Assembly (NCBI GenBank): GCA_031002005.1
Contig: JARYHS010013631.1
Span: 65,097,832 to 65,161,831, forward strand
Source of the DNA: Vandiemenella viatica
Lineage: Eukaryota; Arthropoda; Insecta; Orthoptera; Morabidae
Direction: 5' to 3'
DNA length: 64,000 nt
The first letter of the stretch is position 1; every line of letters begins with the position of its first letter. Both the position numbers and the translations under genes were made by a program. The notes beneath the pieces were generated by a model. The model made no database searches, was not told the origin of the DNA, and was given only the letters and a program-made list of their open reading frames with translations. Shown piece after piece: positions 1 through 63,010 of the stretch.

Positions 1-665
1 ATAATATTGGGTGTGAATAATTTTTTTTAATAGTTGGATTGTTTTGGTCTGCTTCCATTGCAAATGTTCAGCCAATGAGATATACGGTTTTAATGCTATG
101 ATATCGTGATTGATAATATGCCAATCATTTTTAGTTCTGTACCAGGACATGATTGAATTTCTTCTCAGTTGATCTAATTCCCAAGTATAAAATTAATATA
201 ATTTTCTTACATGTCATTTAAGATGGTTAGTATACACAGTATCGTGTAAAGTTGAGATTCCTGTTTACTAAATTACACTGGAGAAATATACAATCAACTA
301 CCACAGGTAGATTCATGAAACATAAGTTTTCTGCACATTTTGTATTTATCATCAAATGGAGAGATAATAAAAATAACAGGTTACACATCTGCACCACATG
401 GTGACCTTATTGTGATATGTTTTTCAGTGCCATAATTAAGGCAGAAATTAGTATTTCCTTTGCTTGTTTTGCTGTTAGTTTCCAGCAACTTTTGTCTTCA
501 ACTTTCGTAAGTATCTGTTCTCATTTGTATGTAATAATGTGCTATATCTTCCAATTAGTGCCTTGTGTTTCACATCTATAATTGCATAGAACATTTTAGA
601 TGATAGACAGCTTTTTAAATTTAGATTTATGCAGCACTTTATTTATAAATATTTTTGCTTTACAG
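1..665 (+). other. Intron end upstream of the first visible moira exon
   Basis: AT-rich sequence with no coding similarity I can recognise. It ends in a pyrimidine-rich tract and TTTACAG acceptor at 659-665. I read it as the 3' part of an intron, because the next exon opens in phase 0 in the middle of the conserved N-terminal module and a start codon there would truncate the protein. Confidence 0.6.
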
Positions 666-52015
<51,350 letters not shown>

Positions 52016-52200
52016 ACTGCCATCTTTGCTCTATTGCTGGATATGACTTCTATTAACTGTGTTTCACAGCAGGATTTCTTTACTTCTATGCAGTAGCTTT
52101 TAATCAGGAGTGATTGTGACACTCTGAATGAGATTTATAATAGTGGAGTAGTTACTCATTATGCAAGTTTGTTAGAATATCTACCAAATAAAATTTTGAA
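52016..52200 (+). other. moira 3' UTR with poly(A) signal
   Basis: Follows the stop codon. A canonical AATAAA at 52187-52192 is the first plausible poly(A) signal. AT-rich, unassigned sequence continues to about 53477 and longer 3' UTR forms are possible. Confidence 0.6.
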
Positions 52201-53473
52201 AACTTTTGCAAACATGTAAATGAATGAAATATATTCTATACATTTGATACCTCTTCATATAACTGACAGTACTGTATATGGATAACTATACAGAAAAACT
52301 TTCAATTATGATAGTAAATTTTTATTATTATTATTTAGAGGAGGACATGATTGCTCAGTTCAAGAATAGGTATCAAAACTAAGTGTTCAATTTAGTAATT
52401 GTTATTAGCTCTCTCAGGAAGGCACAATGCTGTAAAAGATCAATATGTTTTTAATTATTTTCGGTGGTACTTTAATAGGTCTTCAGTAAGTTGATTTATG
52501 GTAAATGAGTAAAGCCAGTTATTTTCTTTATCTTTTTGTGCTGTGGATTTACTTAAAGAATGTTTCTAATGGAATGAATGGCACTATTTTTTATTTATAA
52601 ATCACAGGTTATTGTAAATTTTGCATTTATGTGTCAAAATTTTGCTATTGTATGAATGATTTTTGTGGAGTAATATTTAATATGTTTCAGCTAATGAAAC
52701 TCAGTTTAGATCTGTGTGTAGAATTTTGACAAAAGCTGTTTTCTAGTGTTGGAACTGCTATTTTTCTGTACAGAAAAATACTGATTATTGTAAATATTAC
52801 ACTAAATAGTGTGGCACATTTTAGTTTACTTAAAATAGTAATAGATTTTATCATTGCAATGACGTATAAGTTTATCTCGATCTTGCATACTTTCGTTAAT
52901 TATCTGTCTCTTGTAAATTTTTATATTCTGCTATTTTTATTTAAGTAAAACAAAAAATGATCATCAATAACACCAACAGTTGTTTCTTTGCAACTATAAT
53001 TTTTAATCATTGAAAGAAAACTTATTTGATTCACATATCTTTCAAAAACCAGTTTTTGACTGTATTATCCTTTCTCAATATATACCATAATGTTTATTAC
53101 AGTGAAAACTGTGAATGCTTCATTTTGTTTGTCATTTCAGCTGCTGTTTTTACTTGATTGTCCACTGTGAGAAATGTAGATGGGGAGGGGACAATTTGAA
53201 GGTGCTCCATATATTTCCCATAGGTGTTAGAAATCTGACAAATTAGTCCTTAATTATCCAGTGTGTTGACTGTCCATCCTTACAACGACATCTCCTTAAC
53301 AACACTTAATTGCTTGTTTGTGACTGCAGTTGACTAATCATCCATAGTTCTACGTTTTTGCATAGTTCTAAAAAACGTCTTTAGTAATGTGAATATTATA
53401 AGTGGAATGACTCATTTTGTTTGTACATCAAGGTAAGTATTCATATATCTTATAACTTTAAACGAACAATTCT

Positions 53474-53477
<4 letters not shown>
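52201..53477. other. Downstream AT-rich segment, possible extended 3' UTR
   Basis: No transposon motif recognised. Continuous AT-rich sequence without open frames of note. It ends at a (TA)n tract at 53478-53504. Confidence 0.4.
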
Positions 53478-53506
<29 letters not shown>

Positions 53507-55130
53507 CGGATCTCGAAAACGACTGTGATGATTTGGATGAAATTTGATATTTATATAACGTTTTGACTTTTAAGATTACCTATATAGTTGTCTTCCCTAC
53601 AAAAAAGCGAGTTTACAAAATACGAACAATTTTGTCCCTCGGTATCTCGAAAACGGCACTAGCGCTATCTCGTAGACAATTCAGGTACCAGAAAGCCTAC
53701 AACTAGATTCTCTTTGATTTCAAAGAATATTTAAACGAACAGTTCTTGTATACTGGGTGACCCGTGGATATATATGAACTGCAGTTTTAATTGTAATACA
53801 TTTAAAAAGGAAGATAATTAAAAATTTATCCTGGTTTTGTCAGAGGTGATACTTTACAGAAACTTATTTGAAAATAATATTACCGGTACCAGTTATAAAG
53901 TAATCATCGTTTACTTTTTGACTGTAAAAGGTGGCTGTTAGAGTGTCATTAAATATTACCACCTTAATTATAAAACATTTAAAAAGTACCTTGGTCTTTC
54001 GATTTTTGTTCAATATACAAGATTTCGAGTAAAGTTTGATAATAAAGTGCATAATTAAACAAGCCGCGTACGAGTGAACATACGAAAAAACAGGTTCTGA
54101 TAAATAGAATCTTGCCTTTTGAAGCGTCTGACCTTGTGCTTTATTAATGTTTTTAACTTCTTATGGGAATTGTTTTATTATCATTTTGAAATGCTGATCA
54201 GAAGATGTGAGATTACTGCGAGGTATGAGCATAGTTTTATTGGAGTGAATGAATTTAGCACTGATGATGTTCTATCATTACCGTTACGTCACAATCTGAT
54301 AATGAATTCTTATAGCACTCAACGAAACATATCGAAAATAACGAATAAATGTTCTTGGTTTTCGAGATATAGCATGTCGAAAATCGGTTATAGGTATAGT
54401 TCCTTGTGTTTTTGGCGACGTTTCTTCTGGTCCAGGCCTTATTTCAACCTAACAACAACCACTAGGAACCAAATAAAACATTGAAAGTACATTTCCACCG
54501 TATAGATATAGTGGTTTTGGTGGATTTTTTTCTAGTCCAGGCCTGATCTAATCCTAACCTCTTCACTTTTGAGATATATCTTCTCGTGAACTAAGCGAGA
54601 TAACACAAAAATAAATTCCTTATTTTCGATTTGTCTCGACGTGATTCATACGAATTCATCATCAAACTTGGCTATGGCGAAATTTATCTTCTGGTCCAGG
54701 TCGTATTTCAACCAACCACGTCAATTTTGAGATACGATATCTTGAGAACTAAGTGAGATATAAAAAAAATATTGTTTACTTTCAATTTTTCTCATCGAGT
54801 TACATAAGAATCCATCATCAAGGGTTATCATAGAAACCCCTGAATTACCACAAATCTCGCACCATTAATTAATCCCTGACTGGCATTAAGATTTCTATTT
54901 AACATTTTTTTTTTTTTTTTTTTAAGCAATTTGTGAAGTGGTCTCGCAAATTGATCTAGCGATTTGGATGAAATTTCATATGTAAATAACGTTTTGCTTT
55001 TCAAGTTTTAAATACAATTTAAAAAAAAAGGAACAATTTTTGTATTTGGTTTCTCGAAAACGGCTCTAACCTCATTACATAGAAGGTTCAGGTACCAGTA
55101 AGCCTACGGATGTTAGTTAAGCTTCTCTTT
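53478..55130 (-). mobile_element. Helitron remnant: PIF1-type helicase motifs V-VI plus tandem repeats
   Basis: The minus strand around 54260-54050 reads IPRSNLTSSDQHF, KQFPIR, INKAQGQTLQKARFYLSEPV and then a decayed VHSYAAC. This is the C-terminal helicase block of Helitron Rep-helicases (INKAQGQ-type motif). At 54380-54835 a unit with TCTGGTCCAGGCC...TTTCAACC...GAGATA...GAACTAAG recurs about three times. Blocks with TCTCGAAAACGGC and GATTTGGATGAAATTT occur near 53515, 53640, 54960 and 55055. No intact protein. Confidence 0.65.
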
Positions 55131-55790
55131 GGCTAACTGTGCACCTTAAAATGCCTAGGAAGCCTTCAAGCCTTTTACTTTAATCAAACTTTACTCGAAA
55201 TTCACCCAGGTACTTTTACTTAAACCAAGGATACATTGAGCACTGGAAACCTGTCACCTTAATTTCTTTCTGAATGCTGGAATGCCCTTAAAACCAGAAG
55301 AAATCAATATTTCCGCATTAGATTCTTGTTCTTTATTAAAATTTTGTTCTTGTCTCATTATTACAGTTCGTCCTTCTAAGTTTTCTTTTAAATTCCCTTT
55401 ATTTCCATCTATTTCTCTCTTTTTTTTTTATTCGCTCAATCTAATAGCTTTAAACGTAATCTGAATTTCTTTCTCAAACATTGATGTAACTGCTTCCAAA
55501 AATATATCCCAGCTGTGATATAATTCAGTACCTTGTACCGCTTGAATTTTGAATTAATTTCATGTTTCTTTTTCACAGGAATGAGTTCTTATATTGCTTA
55601 GATACAATTTAAATTTTTTTTTTTTCAAGGTAAGTCATGTTTTCAAATTAATTTCTTTACTTAGGTTTTATTATTGCTCAGTAGGTGGAATTGATATATA
55701 ATTAATGATGGTATCTTTAATTTTACTAAAAATCCAGCCCTGTATCGGTTTGCCTCTTCATATTTAAATTTTCATTTTTCAAAAATAGAG
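55131..55790. other. AT-rich segment, no recognised feature
   Basis: No termini or protein motif seen. Several T runs. Confidence 0.4.
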
Positions 55791-55794
55791 CAAA

Positions 55795-55918
55795 CGTTAA
55801 CAGGAAGGAGAGGGTGGATGGAATACGTGTAAGGGAGGTTGTAATCATCTATCCGGGATGGGTGTGTAGGGAAATTGCCACTGGAGCGTGTGCTCCATTG
55901 CAATTAAATTAAATTAAA
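55795..55918 (+). mobile_element. LINE 3' UTR fragment
   Basis: GTAGGGAAATTGCCACTGGAGCGTGTGCTCC and an AATTAAATTAAATTAAA tail match 23446-23500, the 3' end of the LINE at 22430. Only about 120 bp is retained, as expected of a 5'-truncated insertion. Confidence 0.7.
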
Positions 55919-55944
55919 GAGAAAATTTGATTAGAGTGAATGAC

Positions 55945-56184
55945 CTTCATGAGTGGGCATCAAAGAAGTAAGAACACTCTGGCCTCGAATTCAGGAGGAC
56001 GCGGGCTCGAATCCCCGTCTGGGCATCTAGATTTGAGTTTTCCATGGTTTCCCCAAATCACTCCAGGCGAATGCCGGGATGCTTCCTTGAAAAGGCCATG
56101 GCCGAATTCCTCCCCTTTCCTAGTCTTCAGTCCTTTCCCTCCTCTAATGACCTCGACGAAGCGTAAAGACATAAGCAAAAAAAA
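55945..56184 (+). mobile_element. tRNA-derived SINE, second copy
   Basis: Same family as 2748-2989: B-box GGCTCGAATCC (56004-56014), TCCATGGTTTCCCCAAATC, CAGGCGAATGCCGGGATGC, GGCCATGGCCGAATTCC, TAATGACCTCGACGAAGCGT and an A-rich tail. The A-box end (55945-55980) is decayed. It sits directly after the LINE fragment. Confidence 0.82.
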
Positions 56185-56635
56185 GTATATCTGTATAACA
56201 GTTTACACCTAAAATTTGCTAACATAAACTGCCCCGATTATTAAAGGTGAAGTGCTCTATCGACTAAAGAAATCTACATTTGTTGCCAGGTTATTTGAAT
56301 GTTTAAAGAACCTGTCATTAGACTTTAATAGAGTTGGTGATGTGAAAATTTGAAACAGAATCAATTTAGATTATGAGCTATGACCAAATAAAGGGAATAT
56401 GTTACAAATTAGTCATTAGTGCTTAGTGATCAACTTTCCTGAAATTTTGAATTCTACGTTGCTTACTTGTATGGTGTAGGCCAGTAGTAGACAATACGAG
56501 TGAAGAGAGGTATTTTTAATATTTATAGAAAGACCAAATAATGATTGGTTTCCAGAATCGACTTAAAGATTCAGAATTTTTTTTTTTTTACTGAGTGTGA
56601 AGGGAAAAAAGATGGCTCATTAGAAAAACTGCCTC

Positions 56636-58143
56636 TCTGGCAAAAATACATGAACTAAGATATGAATTGTTACCACTCTCGCCTGATTCAGTTCCATCAA
56701 ACTTCCATCCTCTTCCTCAGTGGATGGATATTATGGATATTATCTTCAAATGAACTGACAGCTGAAGTTGATGGGTATTTTGCAGGCCTGGAGGAATCTA
56801 ATTTTCGAGTTGAAATCAAGGCACTGGACCAAGTACGAGGGCAGTTTTTTTTACAACTTCCGATAGGCCATAAATAAAAGACAAATAGACAAGGGAAAAA
56901 TATTTTATTACCAGCTGTTATGTACACTTATGGTTACTTTTCAATATAGTCACCTTGAAGATTAAAGCATTTGTCGTACCTGTGGACAAGCTGTCCAATA
57001 CCCTCTTCTTAAAATGTTGCCGCCAATGACTTTAAATGAGTTTTCACATTGTCTTGAAGCTCCTCGTTGGTTCAGAACCGCTGCCCTCCTAGTCACTTCT
57101 TCATTTCAGCAAAAAGATGAATGTCATTTGTGCTAGGTCGAGTCTGTGTGGCGGGTGATCAAAAATCTCCTATTGAAATTGTTCTAGAAGTCGCTGGGTG
57201 ACACCAGCACTGTGAGGGCGAGTGTTGTCGTGGAGCAGAACCATGTCAGAAGTCAGCATGCCTCCTCTTCTTTTGTTCTGCATGGTCCTCTGTAAACATT
57301 TTAAAGTTTCACAGTAAACAGCTGCATTAATCGTGGACCACGGCAGCATAAACCCCACAAGGAATACTCCTTTTTGGTCACAAAATGCGGTAGCCATAAC
57401 CTTTCGCTTGTTGAAGTTCTCTTTGAATTTTTTTAGTTTGTTCGGTGAATTGGTGAGCATCAATTGTTGGGATTGTTGTTTCGTGTCGGGTGTGTCATAC
57501 CGAATCCATGTCTCATCTCCAGTCCCAAATGATTTAAAAAATCTTTTTTTTTTGTAGCGTAAATTGTCTGTTACGATAGAGTACAGAAAAGATCTTGAGA
57601 CCTCAGGAAATTTCATTGATAAATCACTTATCGTGAACCTGTGGTTTTCTCTTACCACTTTGTCAACTCGAACAATGTTATCTGTAGCGACAGATTCGTG
57701 TCCTTGACCTCCTTCATCGTGCACATCAGTTCGGCCTTCTTTAAATTTTCTGCACTATTCACACACAACTCCTTCACTCATAAAGCCCTTTCCATACACT
57801 TGGCTCTTTCTTCTATGAATTTCTGCTGCACTGTTCCTTTCTGCTTGCAGAAAATTAATAACGCTTCTTAACTCGCACTTGGCGGTCATGTTTCTGTGAC
57901 TGCAGCTCGGCACAGAATGAAATCATGAACACGGCAAAAACAGAGAGTGTGGTAGGGGAGATGCGCAATCGTCTACTGCGCACCTGCCACTCATTTGGTC
58001 TCTATGCTGTGCAATCGGAAGTTGAAAAAAAATGCCCCTCATATGTTAGTGTACAGGGAGACTACATTGAAAAATAAAAAAGTTTCAGTGACATAAACCA
58101 TTTTTTTTCTATTTTATTCCAAGAACTTTTCAAACCTCCCTCG
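56636..58143 (+). mobile_element. mariner (same family as 33386), 5'-deleted, split by another mariner
   Basis: 56636-56833 and 58042-58143 together match the last third of the mariner at 33386-34680: CATGAACTAAGATATGAATTG, GGCCTGGAGGAATCTAATTTTCG, GTACAGGGAGACTA.TTGAAAAATAAAA and the end AGAACTTTTCAAACC.CCCTCG before TA (58144-58145). The 5' two thirds, including the first catalytic Asp, are missing. Confidence 0.82.
56836..58039 (-). mobile_element. mariner of a second family, minus strand, inserted in a mariner
   Basis: TA-flanked (56834-56835, 58040-58041), inverted ends CGAGGGCAGTTTTTTTTACAAC and CAACTTCCGAT-containing complement. The minus-strand transposase starts near 57888 (MTAKCELRSVINFLQ). 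An in-frame stop precedes CRKFKEGRTDVHDEGGQGHE; then SDLSMKFPEVSRSFLYSIV, GDETWIRYDTPDTKQQSQQ and LLHDNTRPHSAG (first two catalytic Asp). The C-terminal third is out of frame. Inactive copy. Confidence 0.88.
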
Positions 58144-58145
58144 TA

Positions 58146-58760
58146 ATATATATATATGATCATAAGCAATTATGTTTTAGACTAGTTTGATAATTGTGAT
58201 TGTTGCTATTTAATGATTATAAATTGCTTAAATTATGAAAGGTGATAAGATTTGTGTGATGTTTTTCAGTCTTCAGTAAAAAAGAACCTTTGTTGTCTTG
58301 CTAAAATATTTTAAAGATCATTGTAATGTTGGGAACAGGCTTAGCCAGCAGTGGAACTGTCATCAGTTAAAGAGACCAAATTGTATTGTTATTATGTTAT
58401 CTAAAACATTTGTCATAATTATAGTGAGCTTATGTGAAAAAGTGAAACGTTTACATACAGAGTTGCTATAAGTAAAATTATGGATTAAATCACTTTCGTT
58501 GCAGTTTGCACTTTAAAATATATACATCTGATCTTAAAGTAATTTTTTGGTGTGATACTTTTAAAGCAATTTCATACTTTACATTGCTACTGGATATCTA
58601 AGAAATTCCTTGTTGATTGATTGAATTCTTGTAGCAGTATGGTTAGTCAATCATACTGCATTTCAAATTAAAAAGTTTTATGTTCATACTGTATGATACA
58701 TTATAATTGTTGTTTCCAGAAGTTGTTTAAGATGTGCTTGCTGCAATTTCAGAACTGTGT

Positions 58761-58801
<41 letters not shown>

Positions 58802-59420
58802 GAGAGAGAAAGGGGGAATAAATGAAAACATATATGTTGTTTTTTGCCATGGCATTACATTTCCATCATTCATTTTGCATCTTTATTTTGATTGCTATTC
58901 TACTTGCTTAGTGTCTTATAGAACTGTCTATAGAAACTTCCTGTTGAGCAACGAAGCCGATGCTTGGTCTATCCCAACTTGTCCTTTTCACAAAATATTG
59001 GGAGAGGTCCTCTTGGTCTCATTTATAGACCGCAGCGTCAATTATTGTTGGTTCTGTGATAAATAAATGTCTTAAGAATTTTTGTTTGTAGATAGTAAAG
59101 ATCACTCAGTTTTCATGAAATTTCATCTGTAACATTTCACTGATAACTTTACGATCTAAGCTGGTGGCTGATAACTTTTCAGGTGTTTATCATATTTACA
59201 CAAGGATACTATATTCCTCCATTCTTCTGGTGTGGATTCCAAATAATTGTGGATTTTCAAACACTTTTTTTGATCTAGTTTTCGGCCTCTGACAATGTCT
59301 GTTTAGCAAACAAGACTCTCCATTTTCTCCTTTCATTCTGCCACAACCTTGGTCAAGTCCTCTCCTCTCTCCAGACTATTGCACTTGTCCGTAATCCTCC
59401 TCTGGGCAGTTTACATTGTA
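58146..59420. other. Intergenic segment with (CT)n(CA)n(GA)n microsatellite
   Basis: Mostly featureless. A compound microsatellite lies at 58760-58809. The 110-codon frame across it has no similarity I know. A small GC-richer part at 58940-59060 and 59290-59410 is unplaced. Confidence 0.5.
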
Positions 59421-59572
59421 CAGTGGAACTCCTCTAATTTGAACTTTTTTAATTCAAATTTCTTGATAATTCAAGATTATCTTCTCGTCCCTTTATATTT
59501 AAAAATAATAATTAATGTAGTGTAAAAATAACTCCCATAATTCGAATTTTTCATTAATTAACCCTTTCCTCC

Positions 59573-62500
59573 CTGACGGTACTTATAAGTACCACCATAT
59601 AATTCGACAATACCAGTGTCCACTGCATTGTTAAGCCTGTTGATGTATTGTTGTATGATTAAGTCAGACAATGACAACATTTATTTTTAAATTCTGTGTG
59701 AAATTGCCGAGAAATTAATTTTCTAAGTTGGGGCTTGACAGCATACTGACCAAAGTAGCAAGTGGTACATTACAATGAATTTTTAGTTGATAATTTACTT
59801 GGTAAGTGTCAATTTCTGTTATTACTTTTTTAGTTTGAACATTTAACCATATATTTTTTACCTATAAAATATGTTTTTCTAGTTTCTTTACTAAATAATC
59901 TAGAAAAACCAACGTGGACTTATAAGTACCGTCAGGGAGTTTTGGATAGTTTTATACAAATTATTGGTTAATAGATTTAGCAAGTGTACAATTGGTTTTA
60001 TCATTGTTTTAGATATTTTCAAATGGATATTTTTATGAAATATGCTCTGATTGAAGCTCTTCTCTTAGAAGTTTATAATTTATCAGCTCTTCTCTTAGAA
60101 GTTTATAATTTATCTAGGCAAAAATGAAGAAATGACTGGAATGTTCTCAGATTACTCATTAGGTCAAAGAGTGGTCTTAGAATTGACTGAAAAAAATGGA
60201 GCAATGATGATGTGATCTAGTATTATCATTATTTTTCATCAGTTTCATTATTAAAAAACTGAAACAACTTTTGTTAGTGGGAGAATCAGACCCGTACTGC
60301 AAGGGACATTCTAACAATCTGCTGATGGAAAACTAAAAAGAGGAGATTGTGACAGTGAATTTACAAACCTAGATATTTGCTACTGGAAATGGAAGGATAA
60401 AAGGGTCATACATTTAGTATCAAATTTTCATGGCAGCGGTGAAACTCCACTACACTGGTTGGGGTCAACGGCAACTTCAACAGTTGGGCCCTCTCTCGGG
60501 TTGGATTGGTGACCTGGTGGATCTTGGACCAGAGGGCCTCCCTGGCCGGTCATCGGGGGCCACCTCCGGCAGTAGGTTGTAACACATCTTGGAATTTCGC
60601 ATAATGAAATTAGTTGCGAAGATAGCGAGTTCAATTGAAGTATATGGTACCACCCTTTTAAAGTCATTTTTATAGTCAATTTTGATAATATTTCCCAGCA
60701 ATATGTCCTATATAAGCATTTATTCAAGTGTTGACAGTAAATTCAATAGTTAAATTCATTTAAACAGCTGTTAAGAAACTTAACCTCAGATTTGAATATG
60801 TAGTATTTGACTTTCATTTAATTTCACTAAATCAAGATATTTCATTATAGATAACCAGAAGATGATTAATTTTGTTGTTAAAAGATCCTACTTAGAGTTT
60901 GAATATGTTTAAAAGTGATTTGCCGGTTTAGAATTTTATCACGTAATTTCCCACTCCAAACTAGAAGTATTTAGTTATCAAAAAGACAGTTAAGAAGTCA
61001 AGTGATAGATAGAAAGTATCGTAATTTCAGTTTAGATAACATATTAAAATTTTAGAGAGATTCATATATTCTAAAGATCGTTTTTGAATATAATTCGATA
61101 TAGCCAGACGTGTGATTCAGGCAAAAGTTCGATATTTCAGTCTTTTTCGGGGATTTATGAAAAGAAATTATATTCAGAGTAAATTTTATTTAAATGTAAA
61201 GATTTCTGGAAAAGCTCTATTGCAAAATATTAAAGCATTTAATTGTAATAAAATAAAATGGGTTTTGGCGCGAGAAAGCGCTTGGACGAAATGATGCGAT
61301 CGCTCAGCGTTCGGGAGGAATAATATTTAGAAAATTCGTAATAAATCAGGGAATAGACTTAGAGATTCCAAATTTTTACTGTATTAGTTTTTCATTAGGG
61401 AAATTTGTTTGGATTTATTTTAAAGTCGATATTCGGAATATTTTAAGACATTAAATTTTATTTTCGGGTTTTAGACCACTTTCAAAAATAGGTAAAATTC
61501 TTTATTCAATATCAGAGTATAGATGAGCGATAGGAGAGTAGAATCAAATTTATTTCAGCTCGATAGGAGCAATATTCCGGAAGTTATGCAACCACATCTT
61601 TATGACTCTTTTCTGGCTAAACTATTAAAGTTACAAAAAATTTTATAATAACTTGATTTGACGTTTGTAACAATATCTTGCTACTACCAAAATTTCAGAG
61701 AGCTAGGATTATTTTTACTGTCATGATCAAATTAGATTCGTAACATTTGTCAGAAACTGATCAGCTATCGTATCAAATCCCTGGGAAAGTCAAGATAAGG
61801 AAGTTCTCACGGTCCAAGAAGAGGCGATCCTATATATACCCCCTCCATAGCCTAAGCTCGCCCATTCAAGAAGCAGTAGTTAGATTGTGTAGATGCATTA
61901 TGTAGTAAGGTGGCCAACTCTGGGCTCGTGGCGCGGCAAACTGCTAGTTTGTTTAACATCGGTAGAAACTTTGTCATCATGGGAGGAGCTTTCATTGAAG
62001 AACTCATGTAGCTAAGAAATCGTGGTAGCGTGGGGTTTGGTCGTGCTCGAATGGTCAGTCGAATCTGTGAACTAAATTTGGAAAAGGTTGTCTGATTGCC
62101 TGTGCAGTACTTTGACTTTGTAACGTTTTGAAGAATATACTCATCATATCAGAAGTGAACTTTCATCATTGAACTATCACCTTTCCCTAGTTTCTTGGTT
62201 AAAACTACGGTGGCGACTGTGTTAAGAACTAAGTCAGTACTGTAACACCTTAGGTTTGCACGATCACAGCTAAGATTCAAGTTTGTGCACCAACCCCAGT
62301 GCACATCTCGTTCTTACAAGGTCCCGTAGCATTTTGCCCATCCTGCCACCCTGTTGTTACACCACTAGTTATATGCAAAGAAAAAGATGGATTGAAGTCG
62401 ACAATTTCATGCTCAGGAGTCGTCAAGGACTACAATACCTTCATGTGTGGGGTTAATACTGCTGATCAGCTGATGACTTTGTGCAATGATGACAGAAGAT

Positions 62501-63010
62501 TAACCGAAAATCATGGTAAAGATTGTTTTTGGGAATTCTAGATGTTGTATTTGTCAATGCCTATAATAATGGTCCGATATTTGAAAAAAAGTCTGTAAAT
62601 TTTTTTAGAAGATCCTTTGCACAAGGTATGATAATTATGAAGGATATCGGTAAGAAGAAAACGTCATCTATATATATTTCACCAAGCCCTCATCCATTCA
62701 AACAACACAAGTCATACTATTCCACAATGAGAGATGTAAGATTGGGAAACAGAGGTATACACTGTCCCTAAATTGTAAAAATCAGATGAAGATGTGAAGT
62801 ATGTAGAATGAAGAAAATACAGTCAAAACATCATTCCAAATGTTGCACTACGATGTATTTTGTGTATGAATGAGCAAAAAGAATTTTTTTATTATTATTA
62901 TTATTAATCATGAGGCAAACATTTCATACCAATATGAACATAATTGATTTCAATTGCTATTGCTGTACATCCTGTGATATACAAAGTCCCTGACGGTACT
63001 TATAAGTACC
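59573..63010. repeat. Three copies of a palindromic block in the piggyBac-like element
   Basis: CTGACGGTACTTATAAGTACC occurs at 59573-59594 and 62990-63010, and in reverse, with one mismatch, at 59925-59947. Its core GGTACTTATAAGTACC is a perfect 16-bp palindrome. The copies lie at or near the element ends and could be transposase-binding sites. Confidence 0.7.
60453..62361. mobile_element. Unclassified 1.9 kb insertion in the piggyBac-like gene, 6-bp duplication
   Basis: CCACTA is present on both sides (60447-60452 and 62362-62367). The piggyBac reading frame before (HGSGETPL) continues in frame after (VICKEKDGLK) if the insertion and one copy of CCACTA are left out. The insertion starts CACTGGTTGGGG with a GC-rich 130 bp and ends TTGTTACA. 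A GGTGGCGAC motif occurs near 62211. No coding motif; possibly an LTR-type or other non-autonomous retroelement. Confidence 0.65.

Noticed and set aside
54119..54484. 121-codon plus-strand frame
   Set aside because: Antisense of the Helitron helicase relic and its repeats.
58734..59066. 110-codon frame over the microsatellite
   Set aside because: Composed of (CT)n/(CA)n translation and non-conserved sequence.
60428..60727. 99-codon minus-strand frame, GC-rich
   Set aside because: Crosses the boundary of the insertion at 60453 and has no recognisable motif.
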